Assembly: GCF_001593955.1 (NCBI RefSeq)
Contig: NZ_LTAZ01000012.1
Coordinates: 159,250-223,249 of the forward strand
Source: Halalkalicoccus paucihalophilus
GTDB taxonomy: Archaea > Halobacteriota > Halobacteria > Halobacteriales > Halalkalicoccaceae
Reading direction: 5' to 3'
DNA: 64,000 nt
The notes beneath the pieces were generated by a model that had not been told where the DNA came from, searched no databases, and saw nothing but the letters and a program-made list of their open reading frames with translations. Position 1 is the first letter of the stretch, and every line of letters starts with the position of its first letter. The translations under genes were made by a program, and so were the position numbers. Of this stretch, positions 50,425 to 60,383 are shown in pieces.

Positions 50425-51111
50425 CTACTCGTGGTCGGCTGCTGGTGGCGCTTCATCCTGCGTGTGATCTTCTGAACTGAGGGCCCGATCAATGAGGTTG
50501 GCGTGGCCACGACGCAACCTCTCAGAGAGCGCTTGATGTGAGACGTCAAGTTCGTCAGCCAGTTCGGTTAATGAGACCTCCCGAGGAACGTCGTAATAGC
50601 CCATCTCTCTGGCTTTCATGACTGAGGTATGCTGTGATTCACTCAATCCGTGCGCTGACCCGTCCTTCCCGTCGAGTTCATATATCGAGTCAACCGTAAG
50701 CGAGAGTCCGTTCTCCGCACAGAAATTATAGACTACTGATAGAGAATCGTGCTCAGGACACATGACTTGGAACTCCCACGACTCGCCCGTTGTTTGTGCA
50801 GTGGTGATTGCGGCGTCCTTCTCAGTGAGGAGATGGATAGCGAGTTCGGCGTCAGCAATCCAGTCCATACGATAAAACTGTTCGCCATTACACTCGGCGA
50901 GTCGAGAGTACGACTCGACGGAGGGGTCGTCATCAACCGCGGTTTCGAACGCCTCGAAATCATCCGTCGTGACCCAGACGAAGGGCATGACTGAATCGGG
51001 ATCTTGAGCGGCGAAGCGTTCGATCTCGACGTGGAGATTCGCCACCTCTTCGAAGGTGTGTGCTAACGCGAATTGTTCAATTGGGAGACGAAATTCGATG
51101 ATTGAGGCCAC
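50425..51111 (-). CDS. HTH_10 (Bat-type) transcription regulator
   Basis: 228 residues starting at a GTG at 51111 (VASIIEFRLPIEQFALAHTF), the family N-terminus; the frame extends upstream to 51186 without family likeness. The sensory part includes FVWVTTDDFEAFETAVDDD and WEFQVMCPEHDSLSVVYNF. The C-terminal HTH is SESQHTSVMKAREMGYYDVP, then VSLTELADELDVSHQALSER. It is convergent with the frame-shifted relative at 49.7 kb; the two share plan and modest identity. Confidence 0.82.
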   Translation of the reverse strand: MASIIEFRLPIEQFALAHTFEEVANLHVEIERFAAQDPDSVMPFVWVTTDDFEAFETAVDDDPSVESYSRLAECNGEQFYRMDWIADAELAIHLLTEKDAAITTAQTTGESWEFQVMCPEHDSLSVVYNFCAENGLSLTVDSIYELDGKDGSAHGLSESQHTSVMKAREMGYYDVPREVSLTELADELDVSHQALSERLRRGHANLIDRALSSEDHTQDEAPPAADHE

Positions 51112-51395
51112 TGGTACACCAAGGGATATCCATCCGTATAGTAGTAAGCAATTGACAAATAAAGAACCTGTGTTTAGCCAAAACAATATGAATAGGATTA
51201 CGAGGAAGTAGTCTTGATAGGCGATGCTGGTAAGGAACTATTCCATTTATGAATGGAAAAGATAGAATATTGGGTGCTACCGCACGTTAGATCTGCGGCA
51301 TATCTACTCCTTACCTGAGTACTCAAGTCTCTTTTTCTGTCAAGGTGGTAGATTTCTTTTTCTCTACTGAAAACCGACACGCCGTAGTATCCGTC

Positions 51396-51656
51396 CTATG
51401 ATTGGATTTTATCAACGATTTCCTTTGCTTGTTCTTTCGCTTTCTCTTCACCGACATTCTTTTTGATCAGGACGCTTTGGACTTCCCAATCGTCACTATC
51501 TTCTGTCTGGCCCGTGCGCACCTCTGCTCCTTCTGAAACGGATTCAGCGGGTTCTTTTGCCCAATCCGGCGTACGGATGGTCTCATACTGGTCGGGGTCA
51601 CGAAAACGCACGTGAATATACTCATCCTCGGTTTCAACGGATTGAATCTCAGTCAT
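51396..51656 (-). CDS. Small acidic hypothetical protein
   Basis: 86 residues. TEIQSVETEDEYIHVRFRDP and YETIRTPDWAKEPAESVSEG form beta strands, followed by a charged helix NVGEEKAKEQAKEIVDKIQS. The protein is very acidic, as expected in a halophile. It stands alone and I do not recognise a named family. Confidence 0.6.
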   Translation of the reverse strand: MTEIQSVETEDEYIHVRFRDPDQYETIRTPDWAKEPAESVSEGAEVRTGQTEDSDDWEVQSVLIKKNVGEEKAKEQAKEIVDKIQS

Positions 51657-51983
51657 TGATTTCGAGTACGGTGCGCAGACGCTAAACAGTAAGGGTGAGT
51701 CGGTATCGGGATGAACTAATTAAGGAAACAACTGCCATCGCTTCTAGGTTATTCTTCTTTCCTATCCGTACCTGTAATCAATGTTGACTTGACAAGGATA
51801 TTAGTGGATTGTCGCGTCTGTTCTGAAAACACGAATTGAGCACCTTCTCAAGAGTAGTACACTAGTAGAGAACTATTATTTGGGATGGGCGGAATATCAA
51901 AGCAGAGTAAGGGTTCAGTATATGTAGTCACTCCATATAACAGATTACTTACTGCCGGTTTTCTTTATATCTTATACGAGTAT
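51657..51983. other. Intergenic region without a recognisable gene
   Basis: 327 AT-rich bases between the small acidic gene and the end of the permease gene. I see no supported frame. Confidence 0.4.
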
Positions 51984-53324
51984 TCAGAGTTGTTCTTCTA
52001 TTTCTTGTATTCCTTCTTCAAGTGATTCTCGTTCGAAGTACACCGCTTCGACAGTGAAGACTATCGCCGCGATGATGACAACGAGCCAGAACACCGACGG
52101 AAGCTGCGCATAGAGATACCAGGTAAGCATGATGAAGAAGGCGGCTGACCCGATTGTGCCGACAAGCGGCGGAATCACGTTGATGTCGCCCTCGTCGCGA
52201 TGTGCCAGCGCAAGCGCGCTCATTACCCCGAAGACGACGATAAAGGCGAGCGACGCGAACTCCACGACCGCCTCGAGGCTCCCGAGGATCGTGAACGCTG
52301 CCGTGAAAAAGCCAATGACGAGAATGGTCCGTGTCGGAGCGGCATCTGCGTCGGGATCACCCATCCGCTCGGGAAGGATCTCGTCGGAAATAAGGTTCTT
52401 TGCGAAGATCGCCTCGCTGAATAGCGTCGAGTTGATCGCGCTCGCCGTCGAAATGAGGCCGGCGATCCCAACGGCAAGTGCAAGCCATTTTGAAATCACG
52501 AGCCCTCCATAAATCAACGCTGCCTCGGGCTGAGCGGCGACGACCTCTTCGGGAAGCAAACTTGTGATAACGAACCCCACAAGGATGTAGATGAACGCCG
52601 CGATCGGGATCGAGATGAATATTCCCTTCGCAAGCGTCTCTTTGGGATCGTCAAACTGCTCCTGATCATAAAAGAGCAGCTGCCACCCCTCGAAGGAAAC
52701 GAACCCGACGGACGCGGCGAGAATCGGGTTGAAGTCGTAGCTCGTGATCGATCGCACTAACGACGAGAGGCCGACCTGCAGCATCTGGTTCGAGAACCCA
52801 AACCAGAGCCCGATGAGCCCGAAGGCGGCGATGATGCCTGCCTGGACGAAGACGAGATACCGCTCGACGGCCGCCGTCGAACCCGCTCCGAGGAGATTTA
52901 TCCCAACGAAGACGGCGATGATACTGACTGAAAGGAACTGTCTGATTGGCAACCCCCAGACATACGCTACGCCGAGCATCATCTGTCCATACGCGCCGAA
53001 CGCATAGGCGTACATCGCCATCGTGCCGATGTAGCCGACGACGAGCGTCCAGCCGACGACGCCCGCGGTCGTCGATCGACCGGTCAACTCCTCGATGTAC
53101 GTCACCGAACCGCCCTTGTTTTCGGTGATGTCGTTGAGCTTCACGTACGAATAGGCACAACAGAGCACGACGATGGTCGCGAGCGAGTAGGCGAACCACG
53201 TCAACACGCCGGCGGCCGCCACGACAATACCGATGGCCGCGTAGATCCCTCCACCGACGATGCCACCAACACCAAGTGCAACGGCCGTCCCTACACCGAA
53301 CCCTCCGCCCTCATCTTCGCTCAT
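51984..53324 (-). CDS. APC-superfamily amino acid permease
   Basis: 446 residues, about 12 membrane helices. Helix 1 has the glycine-rich GVGGIVGGGIYAAIG and helix 6 the region ILAASVGFVSFEGWQLLFYD. ENKGGSVTYIEELTGRST lies between helices 2 and 3, and ISTASAINSTLFSEAIFAKN in helix 8. It lacks the Usp tail of the permeases at 28-34 kb. Its ATG overlaps the stop of the substrate-binding protein gene (ATGA), an unusual pairing for an APC transporter. The substrate is probably an amino acid or amine. Confidence 0.85.
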   Translation of the reverse strand: MSEDEGGGFGVGTAVALGVGGIVGGGIYAAIGIVVAAAGVLTWFAYSLATIVVLCCAYSYVKLNDITENKGGSVTYIEELTGRSTTAGVVGWTLVVGYIGTMAMYAYAFGAYGQMMLGVAYVWGLPIRQFLSVSIIAVFVGINLLGAGSTAAVERYLVFVQAGIIAAFGLIGLWFGFSNQMLQVGLSSLVRSITSYDFNPILAASVGFVSFEGWQLLFYDQEQFDDPKETLAKGIFISIPIAAFIYILVGFVITSLLPEEVVAAQPEAALIYGGLVISKWLALAVGIAGLISTASAINSTLFSEAIFAKNLISDEILPERMGDPDADAAPTRTILVIGFFTAAFTILGSLEAVVEFASLAFIVVFGVMSALALAHRDEGDINVIPPLVGTIGSAAFFIMLTWYLYAQLPSVFWLVVIIAAIVFTVEAVYFERESLEEGIQEIEEQL

Positions 53325-54904
53325 GATTGAATCCTCACGACGCGACCATCGTTTGTACTCGTCAGTTGGGGATTGACCTCCGCGATCGGGTGGACCCGGA
53401 AGTTCTGCACTCGGTCAGTTATCGCAAAGCTGTTTTGGAACGAACAGATCGGGAGGAAGGTCCGTTCTGAGAGCAACCTCGTAATGGCGGTCTCGTAGAG
53501 GGTTTGTCGGCGTGCTCGGTCAGTCGTCTCCCGTGCCTTCGAGAGCCGATTCATTACTTCGTCACCGGTATAGAAGATCCCATTGGTCTCTCCGAGCATG
53601 TTCTCGTGAAACGTAGGATAGAGGAACGAATCCGGATCAGGCATACCAGCGATCTCACCAATAAACACCGAATAATCACGTTCTGACCCCGAGACGTACG
53701 ACTTGAGATAGCTCTTCCAAGACTTCGAGGTAACGAGCGCACCATGGCCGGCGTCACGGAGCCCGCCTGCAAGATCCTCACCGAGTTCCTTCCAAGTGGG
53801 ATTCTTCGACGTCAGAATCTTGATCTGACCGGTCGTCTCATTTGCTTCCCTGAATAGGTTTTTTGCCCGTTCGGTGTTCTTTCGGTTTGGAAGCTCCTGC
53901 CACTCCTCGATCGGCATATCCCACTCTTCTGCCATCGATCTTGGAAGAGGACTGTACACCCGGTTTCCCATCGGTTCGATGAACTTCCGAACCGCTTCGT
54001 CCATATCGATACAGTAACTGATCGCCTCTCGAACTTCTGGTTTGGTCGTCGGGCCTTGATTCAGATTGAAGCCGAGATAGTAGGTCCGGTACCCGTCTCG
54101 CCGTTTCATCGAGGCATCCGTCACGTCACGAATGTCGTCAGCTACTTGCGGTCCAATCGGTTCGATCGCGTCGTTCCGGCCGGTCCGAAGGCTCATCATC
54201 TGTGTGAGCGGCGATTCGACGTACACCATCGTGAGCTGGGCGATCGCCGGTTTTGGTTGTCCCCAATACTCGTCCCAGCGAACGAGTTGTGCCTTCTGGT
54301 CCTCGCTGAATTTCCTGACCTCGAATGGCCCACTCCCGATTGGCTCCTTAGCAAACCTTTCTCGATCGTCTTCACGAGCTTCTTTGGGGACGATCGGCTG
54401 TGTGAGCATGTGTGAAAGCCCCGGAAATGGATGTTGTAACCGGAATCGGACTGTTTGGTCGTCGACGACCTCTACCGATTCGATCATATCGACTCTCCAT
54501 GCGCTCGGGGCTCGCTCTTCGACCGGTGCCTCGAACGAGTATTGGACGTCTTCCGGTGTGATGGGTTGATCGTTCTGAAAGTGTGTCTGTTCTTTGAGGG
54601 TAATATCGATCTGGCGACCGTCGTCGGAAACTGTTGGTTGGTCAGTCGCGATCTGTGGGACGATATTGGCTCCCTCACCATAGGCGTAGAGACCATCGAA
54701 GATCCGGTTGATGGCCTGCTTTGAACCGACGTACTTTGCTGTGATCGGATCAAGGGTGACCGGTGGATAGAGAGTCCCGATCCGAAGGTGTGGCCCGGGA
54801 GGAGTCTGCGCAAGAGCGGAACAGCCTGCGAGCGTTGCCATACCTGTCGCACCAATTCCTGTGAGTAGGTCTCGTCTACGTAGTATACAACCGTTTTCTA
54901 CCAT
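53321..54904 (-). CDS. Substrate-binding lipoprotein, SBP_bac_5 (peptide/nickel) type
   Basis: 527 residues from ATG 54904. The N-terminus CILRRRDLLTGIGATGMATL then AGCS is a Tat signal with lipobox. The family core is seen in LRIGTLYPPVTLDPITAKYV, FDGLYAYGEGANIVPQIATD, FQNDQPITPEDVQYSFEAP, IGSGPFEVRKFSEDQKAQLV and REAISYCIDMDEAVRKFIEP. Such proteins normally feed ABC importers (Dpp/Opp), but no ABC membrane or ATPase gene is near. Instead an APC permease is translationally coupled. ATG 54949 is another possible start. Confidence 0.87.
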   Translation of the reverse strand: MVENGCILRRRDLLTGIGATGMATLAGCSALAQTPPGPHLRIGTLYPPVTLDPITAKYVGSKQAINRIFDGLYAYGEGANIVPQIATDQPTVSDDGRQIDITLKEQTHFQNDQPITPEDVQYSFEAPVEERAPSAWRVDMIESVEVVDDQTVRFRLQHPFPGLSHMLTQPIVPKEAREDDRERFAKEPIGSGPFEVRKFSEDQKAQLVRWDEYWGQPKPAIAQLTMVYVESPLTQMMSLRTGRNDAIEPIGPQVADDIRDVTDASMKRRDGYRTYYLGFNLNQGPTTKPEVREAISYCIDMDEAVRKFIEPMGNRVYSPLPRSMAEEWDMPIEEWQELPNRKNTERAKNLFREANETTGQIKILTSKNPTWKELGEDLAGGLRDAGHGALVTSKSWKSYLKSYVSGSERDYSVFIGEIAGMPDPDSFLYPTFHENMLGETNGIFYTGDEVMNRLSKARETTDRARRQTLYETAITRLLSERTFLPICSFQNSFAITDRVQNFRVHPIAEVNPQLTSTNDGRVVRIQS

Positions 54905-54994
54905 ATATCGTAGGACTCCGAGTGAGTGCTCTATGGATTGACTATCCACCAGCGATGTTAGGTCTCTCGCTTGCTATAGCCCGTATGCCGCCTG

Positions 54995-55198
54995 TTAGGT
55001 GTCGGGAATCGTGATCCGGATATCCGTTGTCAGCTGATCTCCGTTTGTACTATCCTGCAGTATTGCAAGGTCCGATACTGTAGTGACCCTGTTGAACGAT
55101 ATCTCTCTGTTTAAATTCCCCTCGGCGCTGATACCTCTCGTAAGGAGAGATCGGATACAGGGAACACATCCGAAAGAAGTATTCAATGCTTGCTTCAT
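54995..55198 (-). CDS. Short hypothetical gene coupled to the membrane protein before it
   Basis: 67 residues: MKQALNTSFGCVPCIRSLLT, then GNLNREISFNRVTTVSDLAI and ending TTDIRITIPDT. Its ATG overlaps the stop of the 55.2 kb membrane protein (ATGA), which argues for translation. The CVPC motif is notable. Family unknown; it could also be the remains of a longer gene. Confidence 0.4.
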   Translation of the reverse strand: MKQALNTSFGCVPCIRSLLTRGISAEGNLNREISFNRVTTVSDLAILQDSTNGDQLTTDIRITIPDT

Positions 55199-55839
55199 TG
55201 TTCATCGTCGTTCGAGCGGATCCATCGTCTGAGGAACGGAACAAAATCAGCGAAGTACCCGGTTCCCCAGATCGCTACGATCAACGCCCCTACCGTGTTG
55301 AACACCATGTCCGTCACAATATCGTCGATACCGAAGACACGAACGGGAGAGCTGATACCGAGTATTTGAGACAGCCAGACAGCCCCAAACTCGAAGACTT
55401 CCCAGATGACACCGAATGCGAGCACGAAGACGAGAATAAACACCACTCGAAATTTCGACGGTACGTCAATCTCACTAGAGTGGCACTCAAACGCCCGAAG
55501 AACGGCATAGCCGATACCGGCAACGAGGATTGCCGAGACTGTATGCGTCACTTCGTCGTACCACGAGAACCATCTGTAGGGACCGAGTGAACCGAGGACG
55601 TGAAGCACGACCGCGATCGTGATCAAAAGAACCAGTCCGGCATCCATCGAGTATCCATACTCTCGACGCAACACCGCAGGAAGGAATGTTACGGCCAGTG
55701 CAAGCCCCGCGTTTGCTGCCATCGCTACATGAAGCGTCACCAGTCCATAGACAACCAGACCTCCCAGAGCGAACTGTAAACTCCACGCAAGAAATCGTTC
55801 CTGAGACTTGGACAGGCCCAGAATGTCACTAAAAGTCAT
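55195..55839 (-). CDS. DUF2238/YjdF-like membrane protein
   Basis: 214 residues with about six helices. Conserved polar motifs within the membrane are RWFSWYDEVTHTVSA, FGVIWEVFEFGAVW and DDIVTDMVFNTVGALIVAI. A paralogue with the same three motifs lies at 60384. The function of the family is unknown. It overlaps the gene before it by 11 bases and the small gene after it by 4, forming a compact operon. Confidence 0.72.
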   Translation of the reverse strand: MTFSDILGLSKSQERFLAWSLQFALGGLVVYGLVTLHVAMAANAGLALAVTFLPAVLRREYGYSMDAGLVLLITIAVVLHVLGSLGPYRWFSWYDEVTHTVSAILVAGIGYAVLRAFECHSSEIDVPSKFRVVFILVFVLAFGVIWEVFEFGAVWLSQILGISSPVRVFGIDDIVTDMVFNTVGALIVAIWGTGYFADFVPFLRRWIRSNDDEQ

Positions 55840-56422
55840 TATCGATAGGGTGCGCGTGCGATTCCACGTGTTCTACCTTCTCGACGTACCACTCGAAAAC
55901 CACACTCATACTGATTCCGATGGCCGTGACAATGACTATGTCTACCTGTAGTTCTCTCTGCGAATGAAGGAATTGGGTTCCTAGCCAGAGGTCGGAATAG
56001 TACTGGGCAATCGTCCAGAGTCCCTGGATCGCAAGGGTCAGCAGGGCAGCAAAGGCGACTGCGAAGCGTTGAGTCATTTTAACGGGAGTGAACGCATCGA
56101 GTTCAATGACCACGATGAGTGCCAGCGCCGCGACAGCGAAATACCCCGCTACCTCCATGTACATCCCGAGCGTCCGACTGATCGTGGCCGTGGCCGCAAC
56201 AATCAGGAGTGGCCAGGGAACCATCATAGTCCACTCTCCGGTCGTCAACGCGGGCATCGCCGCAATGAGTACGATGAGAAGCGCGACCCCACCCCAAAGG
56301 ACGGCGTCTGAGAGGAGACTTTTCACGGCTGCGAGCGCTACGACCCCAGTCAGCACCCAGCTGATGAGAGCGTTCATCCACTCGTTGTGGACAACCGCTC
56401 GTAGTCGTACCATATCGGGCAT
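55829..56422 (-). CDS. Membrane protein of unknown function
   Basis: 197 residues from ATG 56422 (MPDMVRLRAVVHNEWMNALI), with about six helices, for example VLTGVVALAAVKSLLSDAVL and VAGYFAVAALALIVVIELDA, and a His-rich tail (VEHVESHAHPIDNDF). It resembles the soluble-loop-poor partners that go with DUF2238-type proteins; I cannot name the family. First gene of the three-gene operon. The frame is open to 56560 without a better start. Confidence 0.65.
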   Translation of the reverse strand: MPDMVRLRAVVHNEWMNALISWVLTGVVALAAVKSLLSDAVLWGGVALLIVLIAAMPALTTGEWTMMVPWPLLIVAATATISRTLGMYMEVAGYFAVAALALIVVIELDAFTPVKMTQRFAVAFAALLTLAIQGLWTIAQYYSDLWLGTQFLHSQRELQVDIVIVTAIGISMSVVFEWYVEKVEHVESHAHPIDNDF

Positions 56423-56742
56423 ATGTGAGTTGAACGGATAAATCAGGAACCACAGTGATCCTCGATTGTCGAATCCAGTATTCTGCCACGAAGACTCCGA
56501 TGAGAAGCCTGTACACGAGTCATGCGATGATTGTTGCCCACGACTCAGCAATTTGGGCAATAATAGTATAATTACTTAACACAATATCGTCTATAAAGTA
56601 GTAATGAGGTGTATAATAACTCACGATAATTAGTACATATCTCTATTTAGGACGCCGTTTCCTCATTAGTGGTGATTTTGTTAGACAGGTCGATGAGTAT
56701 CGTGAGTATATACACTTGTTGCGGATTCAAGTAGAGCGGCGA

Positions 56743-57804
56743 TCAGGGATCGTCAGTGTCGGTATTAGGCCGAACAACAGCATCTGTGAGCTGTGAACTG
56801 AATGGGAACTTATCAGCCATTCGTTGGGCTATGATCGTCAATCGTACAATATAGGAACCCAAGAGAAGAAACGGCACAAATCCCGCAAGCAGGACAGCTG
56901 GAATAAGTACAGTCAGAGTCGCTGACGAAACCAACGGCACAGAGGCCGGAGCGGTATACAATAACATCACAATAACACTTGAGAGCTGCACCGGAAGTCC
57001 AATATAGAGAAGGAACCGTGAGAGTTCCGCCACTTCGGATTCGATAAACGTTGTCTGAAACATTCGAGTTGCGACGACGATATGCTCCAATCTATTAGTT
57101 AATTGATCGAGTTGTTCCGTAACTGGATCGGTAAACTTATCGGAATGTTCCATTTGAAGATACCATGCCTGATGGGCGTGGTTCTCGTAATCCGCATTTA
57201 CCGAGGTAAACAATGCATGTTTCAATTCACTCGCTGGATGTTCAAGTAGATCAACTACCTGGTCTGTATGTGCATGAAACCCGGCAATGAGGTTCTCAAG
57301 TTCGTCATGAGCCTCTTTCGTTCGGGCTTGTGATGAGAGTTGCTCAAGAGATTCCAGATCGTCGCGTATATTTTCAAATAAAAATAAGAAGAAAATATTG
57401 GGTTTCACTGGCATGACTGATTGACTGATCGTTTTGCTAACATCGTTACGATACGAGATTGTTTCAGCCATCTCAGCTCGAATTTCGTTAGGGGATTCAA
57501 GCTCTCGTCCGAGAAGAAACTGACTGAGTGAAGTAATAATAGAAATAAGTGTGAAATTAGCCGTGATGAACGCGAACAGCAAGAAGAGAATCGGTGTCTC
57601 TGCCTGTAGTGGAATAAACCCTAACACTATGACTACTAGTAACGTACCAGCCAGGAGGACAAGCTGGAAGAGGCTTACTAGTAACCGATTTCCCGTCACT
57701 ACGACCCACTCTCGGGGACCGTCCAAGAGTAAAGAGAACTCAAACACAAGCCATGATGTGAAGTCGGTTTTCGTTGACTGGGTTACTCTATTCATGATCT
57801 TCAC
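56743..57804 (-). CDS. Membrane protein with a cytosolic helical domain
   Basis: 353 residues. Two N-terminal helices (LLVSLFQLVLLAGTLLVVIV and ILFLLFAFITANFTLISIIT), then a long soluble helical part (residues 105-250), then two C-terminal helices (LYIGLPVQLSSVIVMLLYTA and LIPAVLLAGFVPFLLLGSYI). The layout is two plus two helices around a soluble core. I do not recognise the family. Lower GC than its neighbours suggests separate acquisition. Confidence 0.65.
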   Translation of the reverse strand: MKIMNRVTQSTKTDFTSWLVFEFSLLLDGPREWVVVTGNRLLVSLFQLVLLAGTLLVVIVLGFIPLQAETPILFLLFAFITANFTLISIITSLSQFLLGRELESPNEIRAEMAETISYRNDVSKTISQSVMPVKPNIFFLFLFENIRDDLESLEQLSSQARTKEAHDELENLIAGFHAHTDQVVDLLEHPASELKHALFTSVNADYENHAHQAWYLQMEHSDKFTDPVTEQLDQLTNRLEHIVVATRMFQTTFIESEVAELSRFLLYIGLPVQLSSVIVMLLYTAPASVPLVSSATLTVLIPAVLLAGFVPFLLLGSYIVRLTIIAQRMADKFPFSSQLTDAVVRPNTDTDDP

Positions 57805-58542
57805 GTTGGGGAACAGCTGAAAATACTAGCTGCAATTCAACCAGACTTTCGGAAAGCACCATTCATTGATCGTGCTAAGTTGTATTTAATAATGTAGTCT
57901 ACCTGTGAATAATGTTCTGGATAGCCACATTGGTTTGAGTGAAACAAATACTATCACTGATTCAATATTGTTGATCGACGTTATTCCTGATGGTTTTTAA
58001 TATCTCTACTTTGGTATCTCATTATAGAAAAATAAATATATTTTTGTTGATAATAAATGTATAATTTCATGATTGCAAAAGACGCAACGCTACTGAGGAG
58101 ATGTACCACGTAATCCGGCCGGAATTCGATCACCATGAGCTCTGTTTAGGCGTTTGAGCCAGACCGGAACGGGGCAAACATGGACACAGGTGTACGAGCT
58201 ATCTATACTTCTGAGCGGGGGTTGATCACCTCATTACAGCATGTAGCCGTGGTTGAACACCACGTCCCCTCTTAAGAAGATGAGCTAGAGACCAATGTGT
58301 TGTGTTTGCATAGCACTCTTACTATAACGGGGAAGATAGAGGCTTGCCGAGAAAAATACTATTCCCACCGCTGTTGGGGTAAGCCATTACTGAACGATAA
58401 CGTATGAAGAAGCGATAGCTCTCGACTCTCATATAACCCCGACGAAACGTGGCCGGATTCGTTAATACGGTAATAGGTACTGACTGCTTCTATTGTTCTC
58501 ATACCAAAAACGCATAGGGCTGAGAGATGGACAGCCATCGAA
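57805..58542. other. AT-rich intergenic region without a recognisable gene
   Basis: 738 bases. The left half is very AT-rich (57880-58080). Short open frames exist, but none has family likeness or a good start. It may hold decayed sequence. Confidence 0.45.
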
Positions 58543-58977
58543 CTATCGTTCATCCGGAGCGTAGCCGGGTGATTGAGCCTCGATTACTTTGGCAGCCTCC
58601 TCGAGCTGTTCAGCATTCGTTGCAATCAAATCATCGAGCGAAACGATGCCTTCGAGCTGCCCCTCGTTATTGACGACTGGGAGTCGCCGAACCTTCGTCT
58701 CACCAAACCGGACCGCAAGATCGTAGGCTTCGGTATCGGCCGATACCGTTTCGGGATTCCCGCTCATCAGTTCCTCAGCGGTCAAGCTCGCTGGATCGTC
58801 TTCCTGACCCACCGCAAGTCCAAGAGTACGGTCGGTAACGATCCCGATCGGTTTGGAGTCCTCAGTAACGACAACCGAGCCGACCCGCTCGTTATCCATT
58901 GTCTGAGCGATCTCTGTCGCTCCAGTAGCCGGTTCAACTGTTACGACATCCTCTTGTGCAAGGTTGTGAGCAGGCAT
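58543..58977 (-). CDS. CBS-domain pair protein
   Basis: 144 residues from ATG 58977 (MPAHNLAQEDVVTVEPATGA). Two CBS motifs: MDNERVGSVVVTEDSKPIGI then VTDRTLG, and GETKVRRLPVVNNEGQLEGI then VSLDDLI. Paired CBS domains bind adenine nucleotides and sense energy or ionic state. The C-terminal tail EEAAKVIEAQSPGYAPDER is helical. No enzyme or transporter partner adjoins it. The frame is open to 59004, but the family start is at 58977. Confidence 0.88.
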   Translation of the reverse strand: MPAHNLAQEDVVTVEPATGATEIAQTMDNERVGSVVVTEDSKPIGIVTDRTLGLAVGQEDDPASLTAEELMSGNPETVSADTEAYDLAVRFGETKVRRLPVVNNEGQLEGIVSLDDLIATNAEQLEEAAKVIEAQSPGYAPDER

Positions 58978-59194
58978 TACACTCCTTGGGAGGATAACTC
59001 TCACAGTAAGTAGTTGGGTTGCAAGCGCTACCAGTTTACGAGCCGGCTGGTCTTCATCATTCTCGTCCGTTTCGACTACTATGTTCCGACTGAGGCAGAC
59101 AGGGTCTTTAGAGGCCGATCATGGGTTTGGTAATAACAGCCGCGCAAATACAGGGTGCACTGATATTCAGATTAGCAGCGACTAGTAATCTACG

Positions 59195-59596
59195 ATGGCA
59201 AGCCATTCACCAGAACCCTTCAAGCATGTCGCAGCTGATATCTCCCAAGAGGTGAATCAGTATCGATGGTATATCCTTCGCTATCTCAATCGATGTCGCT
59301 ATCCTGCATCAACGACGGAACTGAGTGACTATATTAGTTCCCGAGTTACGTCCCAACCTGATCAGATTACACCTCTACTAGAGAATCGAGATCTGCCAGT
59401 ATTAGCCGAGAGCGATGTAATTACGTATGATGCACAATCACAGCTGGCCTATCTCGAGACGAGTCAAACCTCGTTTGCAGACCATATTCGCCGGGCAATC
59501 AAAGCCGGTCTCATCACCCATATAAAACCACTTCCGCTCCCTACAAGTCCACACGTCGGTTCATCTCCTCCTCATCAAACGGACATAAATCGATAG
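59195..59596 (+). CDS. DUF7344-like winged-helix protein
   Basis: 133 residues. QYRWYILRYLNRCRYPASTT followed by ELSDYISSRVTSQPDQITPL resembles the winged-helix fold of haloarchaeal DUF7344 proteins, and DVITYDAQSQLAYLETSQT would be the wing. The C-terminal 30 residues are proline- and serine-rich. Probably a small DNA-binding regulator. Target unknown. Confidence 0.6.
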   Translation: MASHSPEPFKHVAADISQEVNQYRWYILRYLNRCRYPASTTELSDYISSRVTSQPDQITPLLENRDLPVLAESDVITYDAQSQLAYLETSQTSFADHIRRAIKAGLITHIKPLPLPTSPHVGSSPPHQTDINR

Positions 59597-59915
59597 CGCT
59601 TGCGTGATTTCCTCTCGATGTGTTGGTGGGTTTGTTGTGGTGGGTGAACCCTATATTGGAGGTTTAACATAAAGGTGGATGAGTCATAGCATGGAAGGGA
59701 GTGAATCCACTTTTGGTTGTCCCACTGATCCGAAGCCGAGGACAGAGGCGAAACCATGAGCGCAGCACCTCTATCCTAAAGGATGGAGAGCTCATCCAGC
59801 AGGGATACAGGATGATGGCGGAAGTGTCCTGTGTGTCCTTCTCCCTCTTTTGGACGCTTTCACGTCGTTGAACACGTTTATCAGCGCCTGCTTTGTGACG
59901 ATTCTATACAGAAAG

Positions 59916-60058
59916 GCGTCTTGGGGCCAGCTAATAAGACGCTCGTCTGTGAGATACACCTCTGTTATAAGGGGAGAGCAGCCAACTAGTTGCTACAGAG
60001 CACATCCAAAGCTGACTTAGGGTTGATGTCAGAGGCACCCTGAGTCTTTCTCCCTGTG
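59916..60058 (+). ncRNA. Candidate structured RNA, copy 3
   Basis: Arms GCGTCTT (59916-59922) and AAGACGC (59936-59942) form the upstream inverted repeat, and a TATA-like TTATAA follows at 59965. About 60 bases on, GACTTAGGGT (60014-60023) and ACCCTGAGTC (60037-60046) form a 10-bp stem with one G-U pair. The stem encloses most of the invariant TGTCAGAGGCACC (60027-60039). The stem sequence differs from copies 1 and 2. Confidence 0.45.
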
Positions 60059-60204
60059 GACACCCACACGTCGACCATGAGCGTGCTAGTTGTGTCCAAG
60101 TACAGGGAATCACCTTCGCATCGAACCAGTTGGGTCGGCCCTTGCTTGCAGGCTAAGACGGGAGGTAACAGACAAACAGGCCTGTGATTATGGAGTACTC
60201 TGGC

Positions 60205-60355
60205 AGGAGACGGTAGTACTAATCTCAGGTATCAGCAGGTGTCCGAAAGGGAGCGGTTTCAGACAGGACGGTTAGGAGGTGGTGCTTGGTTGTGGTTTTG
60301 GTGGCGTTGCCTCGCTATCTCATATCACCGCGTATTGCCGTCAAGAATGCAATCT
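60205..60355. repeat. Dispersed repeat of about 150 bases, copy 2
   Basis: Partner of 49150-49300 in the same orientation, with frequent single-base differences. Its right edge overlaps the region just past the end of the membrane protein gene. Confidence 0.6.
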
Positions 60356-60383
60356 AGAAGGGGACACTGTGATCCAAAGAGCG

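Larger units (their letters stand above)
59597..60383. other. Repeat-rich region without a gene
   Basis: About 790 bases holding no supported frame. It contains a weak match to 48.29 kb near 59648, the third candidate RNA (59916-60058) and the second copy of the 150-base repeat (60205-60355). Confidence 0.55.

Noticed and set aside
58940..58960. Seventh TTGTGCAAC repeat at 58.95 kb
   Set aside because: CTCTTGTGCAAGG occurs inside the CBS gene as coding sequence and has no partner arm.
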